Shown: one piece after another, positions 1 to 7,746 of the stretch
Layout: the number at the start of each line of letters is the position of its first letter
Numbering within the stretch: position 1 is the stretch's first letter
DNA from: Candidatus Binatia bacterium
Lineage (GTDB): Bacteria; Desulfobacterota; Binatia; UBA9968
DNA: 54,813 bases
Assembly: GCA_036504975.1 (NCBI GenBank)
Contig: DASXUF010000119.1
Location: forward strand, 1 to 54,813
Reading direction: 5' to 3'
Program-made: the position numbers and the translations under genes
The notes under the pieces: generated by a model
The model's database searches: none
The model's input: only the letters and a program-made list of their open reading frames with translations
Told to the model about the DNA's origin: nothing

Positions 1-78
1 TCCCCCTCTTTCCCCCTTTGTCAAAGGGGGATGAAGGGGGATTCCTCGATTTCTTTGCGTTCTTGGCGTCTTGGCGCG
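1..78. repeat. Dispersed repeat with CCCCCTTT/AAAGGGGG hairpin
   Basis: This stretch contains a CCCCCTTTG-TCAAAGGGGG hairpin followed by a sequence ending near CTTGGCGCGAG. The reverse complement of almost the whole segment recurs at 18808-18886 with a few substitutions. The rest of the stretch up to 172 holds a short ACGAAGCACACGAAG motif of the kind seen before several genes further on, and no gene that I can support. The hairpin could act as a terminator for the minus-strand operon ending at 173, but a T-run after the stem is not clear. Confidence 0.75.
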
Positions 79-172
79 AGCAAATCCCCGCCCTTTAACA
101 GCTCTGGGCGACAGGTAAATTTGCGCAAACCGCGAAAACTATTAAGCATAGTATTACGAAGCACACGAAGTT

Positions 173-1096
173 TTACAATCTCAGAAGTCTTTTCGCGTTG
201 CCGCTGTAGATCAACTCTTTCTGTGTTTGAGACAGCGCCGCCTCTTCCACTCCCGCCAGCGCGCGTTCGAGATAATCTCCTTCTTGTCCCCAGGGAAGAT
301 CGGTGCCGAATAAAATGCGCTCGGCGCCCACGGTATGGACCGCGCCGACGATGGCGCCGGAGTGTGAGGGGCCGGCGGTGTCGTAATAAAACGACTTGAG
401 ATATTCGGCCGGGCGCTTCAGCGCCGCGCCGTCGCGGTTGGCGCGGTCGATTCGCGCCATCAGCGTGTGAATCGGTCCGCCCATGTGGGAGACCATCAGT
501 TTCAAATCTTTGAAGCGGTCGAGCATGCCGCTGCAAATCATCTTGCAGACGGAGACCGCGCTGTCCACCGGCCAGCCGATGTAGTGATCCAGACGGTAGT
601 GCCGCCAAGCTTCGGGAAAGTCGTCGCGGTCGACGGGATGGATGAAAACCGGCAGTTTCAGGTCGTTTATTTTGGCGAATATTTCCTGGAATTCCATTCC
701 ATCCAAAGTGCGTCCGCCGACGTTCGACGGCACGGATACGCCGCGTAGATCGAGTCCGTTGACCGCGCGCTCCAGCTCGGCGATCGCTTCGTCCGGGCGA
801 TTCAAGGGAACGGTCGAGAAGGCTACAAACCGGTCGGGATTTTTTCGGCAGATGTTCGCCAGCCCGTCGTTGACGGCGCGCGCGCTGGCGGATGTCAGTT
901 CCGGATTGGCGTAGAACTGTTTGCCGGAGGAGTAGGTCAGGAGCTGCTTGTCGATCTTTCCCCTGTCCATCGCTTCCAGCCGCGCTTTTTCATTCCACAG
1001 GCCTTGCTTGATAGCCTTGATGCCCGCGCTCGCGAGAACGTCGGCCGCTTCCGAAGGAATGGCGTGCGCGTGGCAGTCGATGATCACGTGGGCCAA
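173..1096 (-). CDS. Amidohydrolase family protein (Amidohydro_2, ACMSD-like)
   Basis: About 307 residues with the layout of amidohydrolase-2 / aminocarboxymuconate-semialdehyde-decarboxylase-like TIM barrels. The metal ligands are visible: an N-terminal DCHAH (His9 and His11 from the chosen start), a central FIHPVD histidine, VSHMGG, and a late FGTDLPWG aspartate. Such enzymes hydrolyse or non-oxidatively decarboxylate cyclic and aromatic acids in the cytoplasm. I chose the TTG at 1096 because a GGGAG sits 8 bases upstream, just after the TAA of the preceding gene; GTG at 1087 is the alternative. The longer open frame to 1297 overlaps the upstream gene and is not homologous-looking. It is the last gene of the operon 3213-173. 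The substrate cannot be told from sequence. Confidence 0.9.
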   Translation of the reverse strand: MAHVIIDCHAHAIPSEAADVLASAGIKAIKQGLWNEKARLEAMDRGKIDKQLLTYSSGKQFYANPELTSASARAVNDGLANICRKNPDRFVAFSTVPLNRPDEAIAELERAVNGLDLRGVSVPSNVGGRTLDGMEFQEIFAKINDLKLPVFIHPVDRDDFPEAWRHYRLDHYIGWPVDSAVSVCKMICSGMLDRFKDLKLMVSHMGGPIHTLMARIDRANRDGAALKRPAEYLKSFYYDTAGPSHSGAIVGAVHTVGAERILFGTDLPWGQEGDYLERALAGVEEAALSQTQKELIYSGNAKRLLRL

Positions 1097-1110
1097 GGAG
1101 CTTGCTCCCT

Positions 1111-2103
1111 TTACCTGTCGGAACGATACAGACCGTCGATGAAACCGCTGTCGTCGATCGCGCGCACGTAATGCGTGTCCCAAGTTTCCAACGGCGCCAC
1201 GGAGTTCGCGTTGGGATCGTGCGCCACGTCGAGATCGTAAAGATTCCACACGGCCATCGGGTCGGGGTATGGCTTGGCCGAGAGCAGCCGGCTCCACTGC
1301 TCGTGCAGGTACTCGATTTCATCCTCCCCGTCGAGGCCGATCAATGGCGCGTATTCCCGCGCGAGAATCGCACAGCTCTTCTGTTTTTCGCTTTTAAAAA
1401 AATGGACCGCCTCGATCAGCGCCTTCAAGAACGCCAAGACCGCTTCCTCGTTGTCGCGGACGAAGTCCGTGCTGGCGCAGATCGTCGTGTTGTGAATCAC
1501 CGGCAGCGAAGGGAGTTCGAGGGCGCCGAGGCCGCGCTTTTTCGCCTGGAGGTCGAACGGGATATCGACGTTGGCGGCGTCGACCTCGCCGCGGCGCACG
1601 CGCTCGATGCTGGAGGCGCCGACCGCGAGGCGCGAATCCGCGCCCTCGCCTTCCCGCGAGGAGAAAACGAACTCGACTTTGGCGACGTCCACGCCGGCGC
1701 GTTGCAAGGCATGGCGCAGGTTGCCGTAGACGCACGATGCGGGGCCGGTGAGGATTCTTTTTCCTTCGATCTGCCTGGGCTCGTGAATGTCCGGCCGCAC
1801 GATGAGGCGGTCGTCCCAGTCGTTTTGCGTCTGCGCCAGGAAGACGAGCCGCTTGTCGCCGCGCGCGCGGTAGAGATAGGGCTCGTGGTGGAGGCCGCTG
1901 AGAAACTGGTATTCGCCCGAGAGGAGCAGCGCCGCGCGCTCGCGGATCGACCGGGTCTTTTTCCCGAGCTGCGGAACTTTCGCGATATCGACGTCGAGCT
2001 CGAAGCCGTGCTTCGCGGCGACGCCGGAGTCGCGAAACACGAAATGCAGCGGCATGTGGGAGATGGAGCTGCTGAGGAGCTTGATCTTCTCGCCGCGAGG
2101 CAT
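1111..2103 (-). CDS. NMT1/SsuA-like substrate-binding-type protein without signal peptide
   Basis: 330 residues resembling the periplasmic-binding fold of the NMT1/THI5/SsuA family and the related 4,5-dihydroxyphthalate-decarboxylase-like group. Recognisable parts are a KHGFELDVDIAKVP segment near the N-terminus and an EEAVLAFLKALIEAVHFFK helix near residues 235-255, which is shared with the exported SBPs in this window. It begins MPRGEKIKLLSSS with no hydrophobic leader, so it is probably cytoplasmic, acting as an enzyme or sensor rather than an ABC receptor. Its ATG lies one base after the TGA of the thiamine-diphosphate subunit, so translation is likely coupled. The ligand is unknown. Confidence 0.8.
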   Translation of the reverse strand: MPRGEKIKLLSSSISHMPLHFVFRDSGVAAKHGFELDVDIAKVPQLGKKTRSIRERAALLLSGEYQFLSGLHHEPYLYRARGDKRLVFLAQTQNDWDDRLIVRPDIHEPRQIEGKRILTGPASCVYGNLRHALQRAGVDVAKVEFVFSSREGEGADSRLAVGASSIERVRRGEVDAANVDIPFDLQAKKRGLGALELPSLPVIHNTTICASTDFVRDNEEAVLAFLKALIEAVHFFKSEKQKSCAILAREYAPLIGLDGEDEIEYLHEQWSRLLSAKPYPDPMAVWNLYDLDVAHDPNANSVAPLETWDTHYVRAIDDSGFIDGLYRSDR

Positions 2104-2104
2104 G

Positions 2105-2707
2105 TCAATCCTTGGCCGGCGTGAAGCCGCCGCGGTAATCCGGATGAGCGCGGACCGCAGTGACGAAATTTTCCAGCATGGGGCGGCCGTGGATGAAACG
2201 GGAATCGACCTTCACCCGCTCCCGTCCCGGCGCGACTTTGACGACGAAGAAGGCCAGTTCCCGGGCGTCGAAAGCTTTTTTCACGATGCTTGCAAAGTCT
2301 TCCAGCGTCGTGATCGTCCCGGTTTTTTTGATGCCCGCGCCCTCGGCCATTTTTTCCAGATCGGCGGTTCGCGCGGTGGCGGTCGCTCCCATGTTGGCGT
2401 ACGCCTGATTGTCGAAAACCAGCACGAGCAAGTTGGACGGATTCACGTCGGCCACGGTGACCAGAGTGCTCGTGTCGAGCAGCAAGCTGCCGTCGGAGTC
2501 GATGGCGATGACCTTACGGCGCGGAAAGGCGAGGCTCACTCCCAGAGCGAAGCCGAGGCAGGTGCCCAGGTTGAGGCTGTGAAAGTTCGCCCCGCCCGGC
2601 CGCAAGTGCGCCCATTCGCGCGCGTTGCCGCCGCGGCTCGTGATGGCGAGCATGTGCTCGTCCGTCCACGAGGCCAGAAGTTTCAAGCAGTCGAATCGTT
2701 TGACCAT
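2105..2707 (-). CDS. Thiamine-diphosphate-dependent decarboxylase, C-terminal (PP-domain) subunit, sulfopyruvate decarboxylase beta-like
   Basis: 200 residues equal to the C-terminal thiamine-diphosphate-binding domain only. The cofactor motif is visible as IDSDGSLLLDTS (Asp72-Gly73) followed 27 residues later by Asn100 in VFDNQAY, which matches the GDG-X(24-27)-N pattern apart from S for the first G. Length and split architecture match ComE-type sulfopyruvate or phosphonopyruvate decarboxylase beta subunits. The start overlaps the partner gene by 25 bases and has GGGAG 8 bases upstream, which points to coupled translation of a heteromeric enzyme. The substrate is presumably a 2-oxo acid, but nothing in the neighbourhood indicates coenzyme M synthesis. 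Confidence 0.88.
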   Translation of the reverse strand: MVKRFDCLKLLASWTDEHMLAITSRGGNAREWAHLRPGGANFHSLNLGTCLGFALGVSLAFPRRKVIAIDSDGSLLLDTSTLVTVADVNPSNLLVLVFDNQAYANMGATATARTADLEKMAEGAGIKKTGTITTLEDFASIVKKAFDARELAFFVVKVAPGRERVKVDSRFIHGRPMLENFVTAVRAHPDYRGGFTPAKD

Positions 2708-3213
2708 AGAACGTCTCCCGTCAAGAGCAGCACCAGCGGCGTGCCGAATCCCTGGCAGGCCGTGTGCCCGTCGACGATCCGCCGCTCCAGATCGCTTTTG
2801 TTCTCGATGATACGGTAGGGAATGCGCAGCGCGTTGAGCAGCGGCTCGCCGAGCTGCTGGAACATGAAGAGCTGCGCGCCCGATATGCCGCTCCGGTCGG
2901 CGATGTCGCCGCGATAAGACGCCAGAATCAAAACTGGTATGCCGTACAGCACGCCCATCTGCGCCAGCGACCAGGTGCCCACCATCAATCCGGCGATCCC
3001 CGTCACGAAGACGCAGCGCCTTCCTGATAGAGACGCGCCGGCACAGAGAGAAATCCCGTGCCCTTCGCCGACGACCGTGATGCTCGTGAAGTAAGGGTCT
3101 TGCCGTATCGCCTCGGTGAGCGGCGAGGTCGGCTCCTCGGGAAGCGTCACGACGAGATCGATCTTTTCTGTTTTGAGCGTCTTGATGATGATGTCGATTG
3201 CGTCTTGTTCCAT
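2683..3213 (-). CDS. Thiamine-diphosphate-dependent decarboxylase, N-terminal (Pyr-domain) subunit, sulfopyruvate decarboxylase alpha-like
   Basis: 176 residues equal to the N-terminal pyrimidine-binding domain of the enzyme family. The conserved glutamate that activates the cofactor is Glu50 in VVGEGHGISLCAG. The GLMVGTWSLAQM stretch and the later PVLILASYRGD also fit ComD-type alpha subunits. It is the first gene of the minus-strand operon, with GGAG 6 bases before the ATG and a good sigma-70 promoter just upstream. It would pair with the 2105-2707 product to form one active site per subunit interface. The sulfopyruvate annotation is by family resemblance only. Confidence 0.88.
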   Translation of the reverse strand: MEQDAIDIIIKTLKTEKIDLVVTLPEEPTSPLTEAIRQDPYFTSITVVGEGHGISLCAGASLSGRRCVFVTGIAGLMVGTWSLAQMGVLYGIPVLILASYRGDIADRSGISGAQLFMFQQLGEPLLNALRIPYRIIENKSDLERRIVDGHTACQGFGTPLVLLLTGDVLWSNDSTA

Positions 3214-3230
3214 CGGGTACTCCGCGAAAC

Positions 3231-3260
3231 TATATATTCCCCTGCAAAATCTATTGTCAA
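3231..3260 (-). promoter_or_regulatory. Sigma-70 promoter of the decarboxylase operon
   Basis: On the minus strand a perfect TTGACA (3260-3255) is followed after 18 bases by TATATA (3236-3231), or after 17 by ATATAT. The predicted start of transcription falls close to the ATG at 3213, leaving a very short leader that still holds the GGAG ribosome-binding site. Confidence 0.7.
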
Positions 3261-3320
3261 CGACCCTTCTAGTCTAGTTCAACCTTGATCGTCGGGCGCC
3301 GCCCGGTCGGTAAAAATTTA

Positions 3321-3349
3321 TTGACAAGCTGAAAACTGTATAATACGTT
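3321..3349 (+). promoter_or_regulatory. Putative promoter of the GntR operon
   Basis: A perfect TTGACA lies at 3321-3326 and a perfect TATAAT at 3339-3344, but only 12 bases separate them, which is too short for a standard sigma-70 pair. Either TTGACA pairs with the weaker TACGTT at 3344-3349 (spacer 17), or TATAAT works with a poor -35. The tandem operator overlaps the expected transcription start. Confidence 0.45.
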
Positions 3350-3369
3350 GTCGACAGCATTGTAGACAA
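3348..3369. promoter_or_regulatory. Tandem GntR/FCD operator (two TTGTNNACAA sites)
   Basis: TTGTCGACAG (3348-3357) and TTGTAGACAA (3360-3369) are two near-perfect TTGT-NN-ACAA palindromes whose centres are 12 bases apart, about one helical turn. Sites of this shape are typical of FadR-subfamily GntR regulators. Their place between promoter and start codon of the GntR gene suggests autorepression, and perhaps joint control of the divergent operon. Confidence 0.65.
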
Positions 3370-3386
3370 TTAACGAACAAAGGCAA

Positions 3387-4094
3387 ATGAAAAAAAACGG
3401 TCCGGCGGCGCGTCAAAAATTGAGCCTGGTGGAAAAGGTCGTGGAGCATCTCACGCGCGAGATCCTCTCGGACAGGCTGCGTCCGAACCAGCGCATCAGC
3501 GAGCCGGTGATTTCAAAACGGCTCGGGGTCAGCCGTTCGCCGGTGCGGGAGGCTCTGCGCATCCTCGAGCGCGACGGCCTCGTCAAGCAAAGCGACAACC
3601 GCGGCATGGTCGTCGCGGACGTGACGCCGGAAGAGGCCGATGAGCTCTATCTTATTCACGGCCATCTGATCGGCCTGGCGGTGCGGCTCGCCTGCCAGAG
3701 GATGAAGGGCGAGGCTCTGACCGGTATGCGCGACATGGTTCGAAAGCTGAGGCAGGCTGCGGACAAAGACGACCGTAGCGCGTTTCTCGACGCCAGGACG
3801 CAACTGGAGAGATTCGTCGGTGAGAGAAGTTTCTCGCCCCGGCTGGCGCACCTATTAGAGGTGATGGCCTATCCGAGCGCCCGTTATCGGGCGTTCCATG
3901 TGTCCGTGCCCGGATACATGGACGAAATAACCAGGTGCTACGAAGGAATCTACGAAGCATTTTCCAAGCGTGACGACACGGCAGCCGAGCAGTTAAGGCT
4001 CAAGATCATGGATCTGGGGCGCGAGCTTCTGCGGCGATATTTCATCGAGCCGTACGCGGGACTCAAAGGACAAGAGCGGAACGCGCGACTATGA
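3387..4094 (+). CDS. GntR family transcriptional regulator, FadR subfamily (FCD domain)
   Basis: 235 residues. Positions about 12-80 form the winged helix-turn-helix, including ILSDRLRPNQRISEP, the recognition segment RLGVSRSPVREALRILERDG and a wing ending GMVVADVT. The rest is an all-helical FCD ligand-binding domain beginning PEEADELYLIHGHLIGLA. FCD regulators usually sense small carboxylic acids and repress catabolic operons. The gene stands between two divergent catabolic operons and is preceded by two operator-like palindromes. Its stop overlaps the next start as ATGA, so it is co-transcribed with the decarboxylase-like genes, which are its likely target along with the divergent set. Confidence 0.93.
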   Translation: MKKNGPAARQKLSLVEKVVEHLTREILSDRLRPNQRISEPVISKRLGVSRSPVREALRILERDGLVKQSDNRGMVVADVTPEEADELYLIHGHLIGLAVRLACQRMKGEALTGMRDMVRKLRQAADKDDRSAFLDARTQLERFVGERSFSPRLAHLLEVMAYPSARYRAFHVSVPGYMDEITRCYEGIYEAFSKRDDTAAEQLRLKIMDLGRELLRRYFIEPYAGLKGQERNARL

Positions 4095-5077
4095 GCCAGG
4101 CTGAAAAACCCATCCGAATCGCCATCGGCGACAATCTGTGGACGCGCGCGCTCGTCGACGGGAGCGTTCGCGTCGAGAAATTTCCGGTGGAATTTCACGC
4201 CAAGGTGACTCTTCCGGACCGGCTCCATGGCGTGCGCGAAGGTAAATGGGACGGCTCGGACGGCACCCTGACCGACTATTTACTGGAGAAAGATCAAGAA
4301 ACGGGCGTCCCTAAAGTCGCTTTGCCGATTTTTATGCTCGGCGGTTTCCGCCATAGAACCCTATTGACGCGCCGCGACGGGATATCCGTTAAAGAACTGC
4401 GCGGCCGGAAAGTGCTGCTGCCGCGAGTCCTCACTCCCGGCGGCGTTTATGTGCGCGGATTTTTGGCCGACGAGTTCGGCATTCAGCGGGAAAATATCGA
4501 CTGGCACACGATTCACGGGGCCGAAGAAGACGCCGAGTGGAAGTGGCTCAAGGGAAGATTGGGCAAGCCGGAAGGCTTCGAAGCGGTGGTCGCCGCCGCC
4601 GAAATGCTGGACCGCGGCGAGTTCGCCGCCCTGATTCATCCCGGCGGCCACGGCTTTTACTCCCTGTTCGGCGGCGACGGGATGATCGGCGGCACCTTGA
4701 AGCGCTTTCCGAATCTACACGAGCCGTTGGGCGACGCCAACGCGATCGCCGCCTGGTTCAAGAAAGCGCGCATCTATCCTGTCGTCCACGCGCTGCAGCT
4801 CAGGCGCGATTGTCTGGAAAAAAATCCCGGACTGGCCGGGGCACTCATCGATGCGTTCACGCGCGCCTGGACGGCGAGCGAGTCGCGCCTGGAGCCGAAG
4901 GAGCGAGCATTGATAGTTCGGGAACGGTCGCTGCTGGGATTCGATCCTTATCGCTATGAGCTGGGCGAGGTGCAGCGGCGGACGATCGAAAAGCTGATGG
5001 ATTATCTCCAGGCCGACGGCCTGCTCGGCCGGCGCTTTACCGTAGTGGAACTTTTTCCGTTCTCGGGTAAATCATGA
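4091..5077 (+). CDS. 4,5-dihydroxyphthalate decarboxylase-like protein
   Basis: 328 residues without a signal peptide. Overall sequence fits the group annotated as 4,5-dihydroxyphthalate decarboxylase or SBP-like: an N-terminal IRIAIGDNLWTRAL, then VALPIFMLGGFRHRTLLTRR, LRGRKVLLPRVLTPGGVYVRG and a C-terminal LMDYLQADGLLGRR. The fold is that of type-2 periplasmic binding proteins, used here as a cytoplasmic enzyme or binding protein. It shares this plan with the 5467-6468 product, so the two are paralogues separated by the VOC gene. The start overlaps the GntR stop (ATGA). Decarboxylation of an aromatic diacid is the family-level guess; the substrate is not proven. Confidence 0.82.
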   Translation: MSQAEKPIRIAIGDNLWTRALVDGSVRVEKFPVEFHAKVTLPDRLHGVREGKWDGSDGTLTDYLLEKDQETGVPKVALPIFMLGGFRHRTLLTRRDGISVKELRGRKVLLPRVLTPGGVYVRGFLADEFGIQRENIDWHTIHGAEEDAEWKWLKGRLGKPEGFEAVVAAAEMLDRGEFAALIHPGGHGFYSLFGGDGMIGGTLKRFPNLHEPLGDANAIAAWFKKARIYPVVHALQLRRDCLEKNPGLAGALIDAFTRAWTASESRLEPKERALIVRERSLLGFDPYRYELGEVQRRTIEKLMDYLQADGLLGRRFTVVELFPFSGKS

Positions 5078-5466
5078 CGGCAAAAACGGCGCCGCTTCTC
5101 TTCAACGCCCGGCGCCTGCTGGTGTATGTCGAGGATCTCGACCGGGCGATTGCTTATTACCGCGACGTGCTCGGCTTCAAGCCGCTCGGCGGCGTGGAGG
5201 GAACGAATTTCGAGTTCGCCACCTCCGGCCCGCCGCTGGTTCTGCACCGCGACGGCCAGGTCTCGGAAGCGCAGCGCGGCCGGGTCGGCTTCGTTCCGAG
5301 CTTTCAAGTCGCGGATGGAATTCACGAACTGATCGAGACCTACAGACGCCGCGGCGTGCGTATCGTCAACGATGTTCTCGAAGTCCCGCACGGCTGGATC
5401 GCGTTCGTCAGCGATCTCGAAGGCAATGTCTTGCAAATTTACCAGGCCAAAGGAGCGGCGAAGTAG
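5074..5466 (+). CDS. VOC family protein (glyoxalase / extradiol dioxygenase fold)
   Basis: 130 residues forming one VOC unit of two beta-alpha-beta-beta-beta modules. The first runs from RRLLVYVEDLDRAIAYYRDV to the VLHRDG strand; the second includes GVRIVNDVLEVPHGWIAFVSD and ends LEGNVLQIYQ, whose glutamate is in the usual metal-ligand position. Members bind a divalent metal and act as lyases, isomerases or dioxygenases, or bind ligands. The gene overlaps the previous one by ATGA and is followed directly by the next ATG, so all three are one translational unit. The reaction cannot be specified. Confidence 0.85.
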   Translation: MTAKTAPLLFNARRLLVYVEDLDRAIAYYRDVLGFKPLGGVEGTNFEFATSGPPLVLHRDGQVSEAQRGRVGFVPSFQVADGIHELIETYRRRGVRIVNDVLEVPHGWIAFVSDLEGNVLQIYQAKGAAK

Positions 5467-6468
5467 ATGGCGGGGCTGTGCATCCAGGTTCCCGAGTGCA
5501 TTTGGTCCAAAGCTTTGTTCGACCGGACCGTCAAAGTCGACGGTTTCGAGGTCTCGTTCGAGAGCTCGCCTTTCGATCAGCGGACTTCGAGAAGGCTCCG
5601 CGGCGAAGTCGAAGAAAAATACGCCGGCGCCGAGCAAGTCCTCACGGATTACATCGTCCGCCTCGCGCGCGGCGTCGAGAAGGAATGGATCGCGCTTCCC
5701 ATCTTCGTCACGCGCGGCATGGTGCACAGAAAATTCGTCATGCGCCGCGGGGCGGTGACGCCGAAAGATTTAAAGGGACGGACGATCGGCATGGGGCGAG
5801 TGTTGGGCGCGACCAGCGTCTACCTGCGCGGGCTTCTGGAAGACGAGTACGGCATCGGCCGCGGCGACGCGCGCTGGCTCGCCGCCGAGTCGATCACGAG
5901 CGACGGCGCGATGGGGCGGGAGTGGAAACATTTGCACGAGCGCGGCGGGATCAAGGCATCCGAAATGATCTCGAAACTCGGCGCGGGCGAGCTCGACGCG
6001 GTCATCTATCCCGGAGGAGCGGGCGGCCATTGGTTCAACTGGCTGGTCGAGAGCGGCGCGCGCCGGACTCCCGATCCTTACGGCGACCTGGAGCAGATGG
6101 TGGCGGCCCATTCCAATCTCTGTTTTCCCATCGGAGCGCCGGCGGCGCAGGTTCAGTGGTTTAAAAAAACGAAAATTTATCCCACGTACCACTGCCTCGC
6201 GATCAGAAAAAGTCTCGGCGAGCAGGGCCGCGGCCTGGGCGCCGCTCTGGTTCAGGCGTTCGATCGCGCCGCGAAAGCAGCGCCGCGCTATATGAATCCG
6301 GATGAGCGCAAGCTCTACGAGCGCGAACAAGAACTTTTGAATGTCGATCCCAACGCCTGCGGCCTCAACGACCTCAACAGTAGAACGGTTGATAAATGCA
6401 TCGATATTCTTGAAGCGGACGGTTTGCTGCCGCGCCGCGTGACGACGCGGAAGATATTTCCAATATAG
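5467..6468 (+). CDS. 4,5-dihydroxyphthalate decarboxylase-like protein (second paralogue)
   Basis: 333 residues, similar in plan to the 4091-5077 product: WIALPIFVTRGMVHRKFVM, LKGRTIGMGRVLGATSVYLRG, LGAGELDAVIYPGGAG and IDILEADGLLPRR match the corresponding parts of the other. No signal peptide is seen. The ATG follows the VOC stop with no gap and an AAAGGAG lies about 11 bases upstream. The two paralogues plus VOC protein probably act on related aromatic carboxylates, or form subunits of one complex. Annotation as ABC substrate-binding protein is the alternative; lack of a leader speaks against export. Confidence 0.8.
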   Translation: MAGLCIQVPECIWSKALFDRTVKVDGFEVSFESSPFDQRTSRRLRGEVEEKYAGAEQVLTDYIVRLARGVEKEWIALPIFVTRGMVHRKFVMRRGAVTPKDLKGRTIGMGRVLGATSVYLRGLLEDEYGIGRGDARWLAAESITSDGAMGREWKHLHERGGIKASEMISKLGAGELDAVIYPGGAGGHWFNWLVESGARRTPDPYGDLEQMVAAHSNLCFPIGAPAAQVQWFKKTKIYPTYHCLAIRKSLGEQGRGLGAALVQAFDRAAKAAPRYMNPDERKLYEREQELLNVDPNACGLNDLNSRTVDKCIDILEADGLLPRRVTTRKIFPI

Positions 6469-6499
6469 ACAGCGTGACGATCAAGGGGAGGGAGAATCT

Positions 6500-7675
6500 A
6501 TGAAGGTTTGGCTTTTCATGCGCGTGGGCTATCCCAAGCGCATCGCCGGTTCCTATCTGCTTGCGGGCAAGGACTACGACCGGCTTCTGGGCAAGGAGAT
6601 TTACGACGAGGTGGTCGAGTTTCTGCGCGGCGTCGAGGACTACGGCTTCGACGGTATTTTTTTCCCGGAGCATCACAGCCGCGCGGCCAACGGCCTTTCG
6701 CCTTCGCCGAATATCTTCGTCGCCATGACGGCGGTTTTGACCAAAAAGATGAAGATCGGCCTCATGGGAAATTGTTTGCCGCTGCACCACCCGGTGCGCC
6801 TCGGCGAGGAGCTGGCGTTGCTCGACAACCTGACCAACGGCAGGCTCGTCATCGGCATGACGCGCGGTGGAGATTTCTGGGCGTTCCAGATTCCTTCCGC
6901 CGAATCGCGCGAGCGCTTCGAGGAAGGATGGGACATCATCCAGAGAGGCTGGCAGGCCGAGGAGCCGTTCGAACACCACGGCAAGTACTGGAACCTCGAC
7001 TACGTCGCGTTTCTGCCGCGGCCCTTGCAGCAGCCGATTCCCGAAACCTGGATACCGTCGATCAGCGCGGAGAGCATCGAATGGGCGGCGAAAAACCGCA
7101 TTTGCCTCGCGGCTTCGTGGTCGCCGACGAATCAAATCCGGGAGAGCTTCGAGTACTATCGCAAGTACGCGAAGGATAACTGCGGCTGGACGCCCGGACC
7201 GGAGCATTGCATCGTGTCGCGCGACGTTTACGTCGGCACGACCAACGCCAAGGCGCGCGAGGAGGCGGAGAAAGATCTTCTGGTCGGACCGGCCGAAGAA
7301 TTCGGCGGCGCGCCGGCGAAATACAGCCGCAACGTGGCCGATAAATATTTTTCCGAGCGCGCCACGGAATACAAGAAAACCGAGCACGTCGGCGTGATGG
7401 AAATCAAAAACTGGCCGTACGAAAAATTGCAGGAAGAGGGAATTGCGCTCGTCGGCGATCCCGACTACGTGACGGAGCAGATTCTTTATCAGTGCAGGAC
7501 GCTCGGCACCGACAAAATCATGATGCGGCCGGTTTTCGGCCGGCTGCGGCTCAGTCAGGTGAAGAAGAGTCTGGAGCTTATGTCGAGAGAAGTGCTGCCC
7601 AACCTGAAAAAGAAGTCGATCGAGTTTGCGACTCAGCCTTCGTCGTCGGCAGTCGTTGGAGGAGCCGCGAAGTGA
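6500..7675 (+). CDS. LLM class flavin-dependent oxidoreductase (luciferase-like monooxygenase)
   Basis: 391 residues with the bacterial luciferase-like TIM-barrel pattern: N-terminal YGFDGIFFPEHHS, LLDNLTNGRLVIGMTRGGDF after about 115 residues, and a long segment FEYYRKYAKDNCGWTP later. These enzymes use FMNH2 or F420H2 to oxygenate or reduce small organics. The RBS GGGGAGGGAG stands close to the ATG. The gene begins 31 bases after the decarboxylase-like gene and may be part of that operon, oxidising an intermediate. The following 216 bases are hairpin repeats, so it probably ends a transcription unit. Confidence 0.9.
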   Translation: MKVWLFMRVGYPKRIAGSYLLAGKDYDRLLGKEIYDEVVEFLRGVEDYGFDGIFFPEHHSRAANGLSPSPNIFVAMTAVLTKKMKIGLMGNCLPLHHPVRLGEELALLDNLTNGRLVIGMTRGGDFWAFQIPSAESRERFEEGWDIIQRGWQAEEPFEHHGKYWNLDYVAFLPRPLQQPIPETWIPSISAESIEWAAKNRICLAASWSPTNQIRESFEYYRKYAKDNCGWTPGPEHCIVSRDVYVGTTNAKAREEAEKDLLVGPAEEFGGAPAKYSRNVADKYFSERATEYKKTEHVGVMEIKNWPYEKLQEEGIALVGDPDYVTEQILYQCRTLGTDKIMMRPVFGRLRLSQVKKSLELMSREVLPNLKKKSIEFATQPSSSAVVGGAAK

Positions 7676-7680
7676 AAGCA

Positions 7681-7709
7681 CGCGAGTCCTCGCGGCGCGA
7701 AGACTCGCG
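7681..7709. repeat. Short GC-rich hairpin
   Basis: CGCGAGTC-c-TCGC-ggc-GCGA-a-GACTCGCG forms a 12-bp stem with one mismatch just after the LLM stop codon. Related CGAGTCTTCGGCCGCGGCC sequence occurs near 13837, and AGTCTTCGGCCGCGGCC near 53010. It could terminate transcription, though no T-run follows. Confidence 0.6.
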
Positions 7710-7746
7710 CCGTGAAAGCCTCGCCTCCGGCGAAACGACTATGTTT

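Noticed and set aside
1102-2124. Plus-strand open frame of 340 codons opposite the SBP-like gene
   Set aside because: Mirror frame of a gene with family motifs; no RBS and no recognisable domain.
3321-3344. TTGACA and TATAAT as one standard promoter for the GntR gene
   Set aside because: The spacer is only 12 bases. The elements are reported with alternatives instead.
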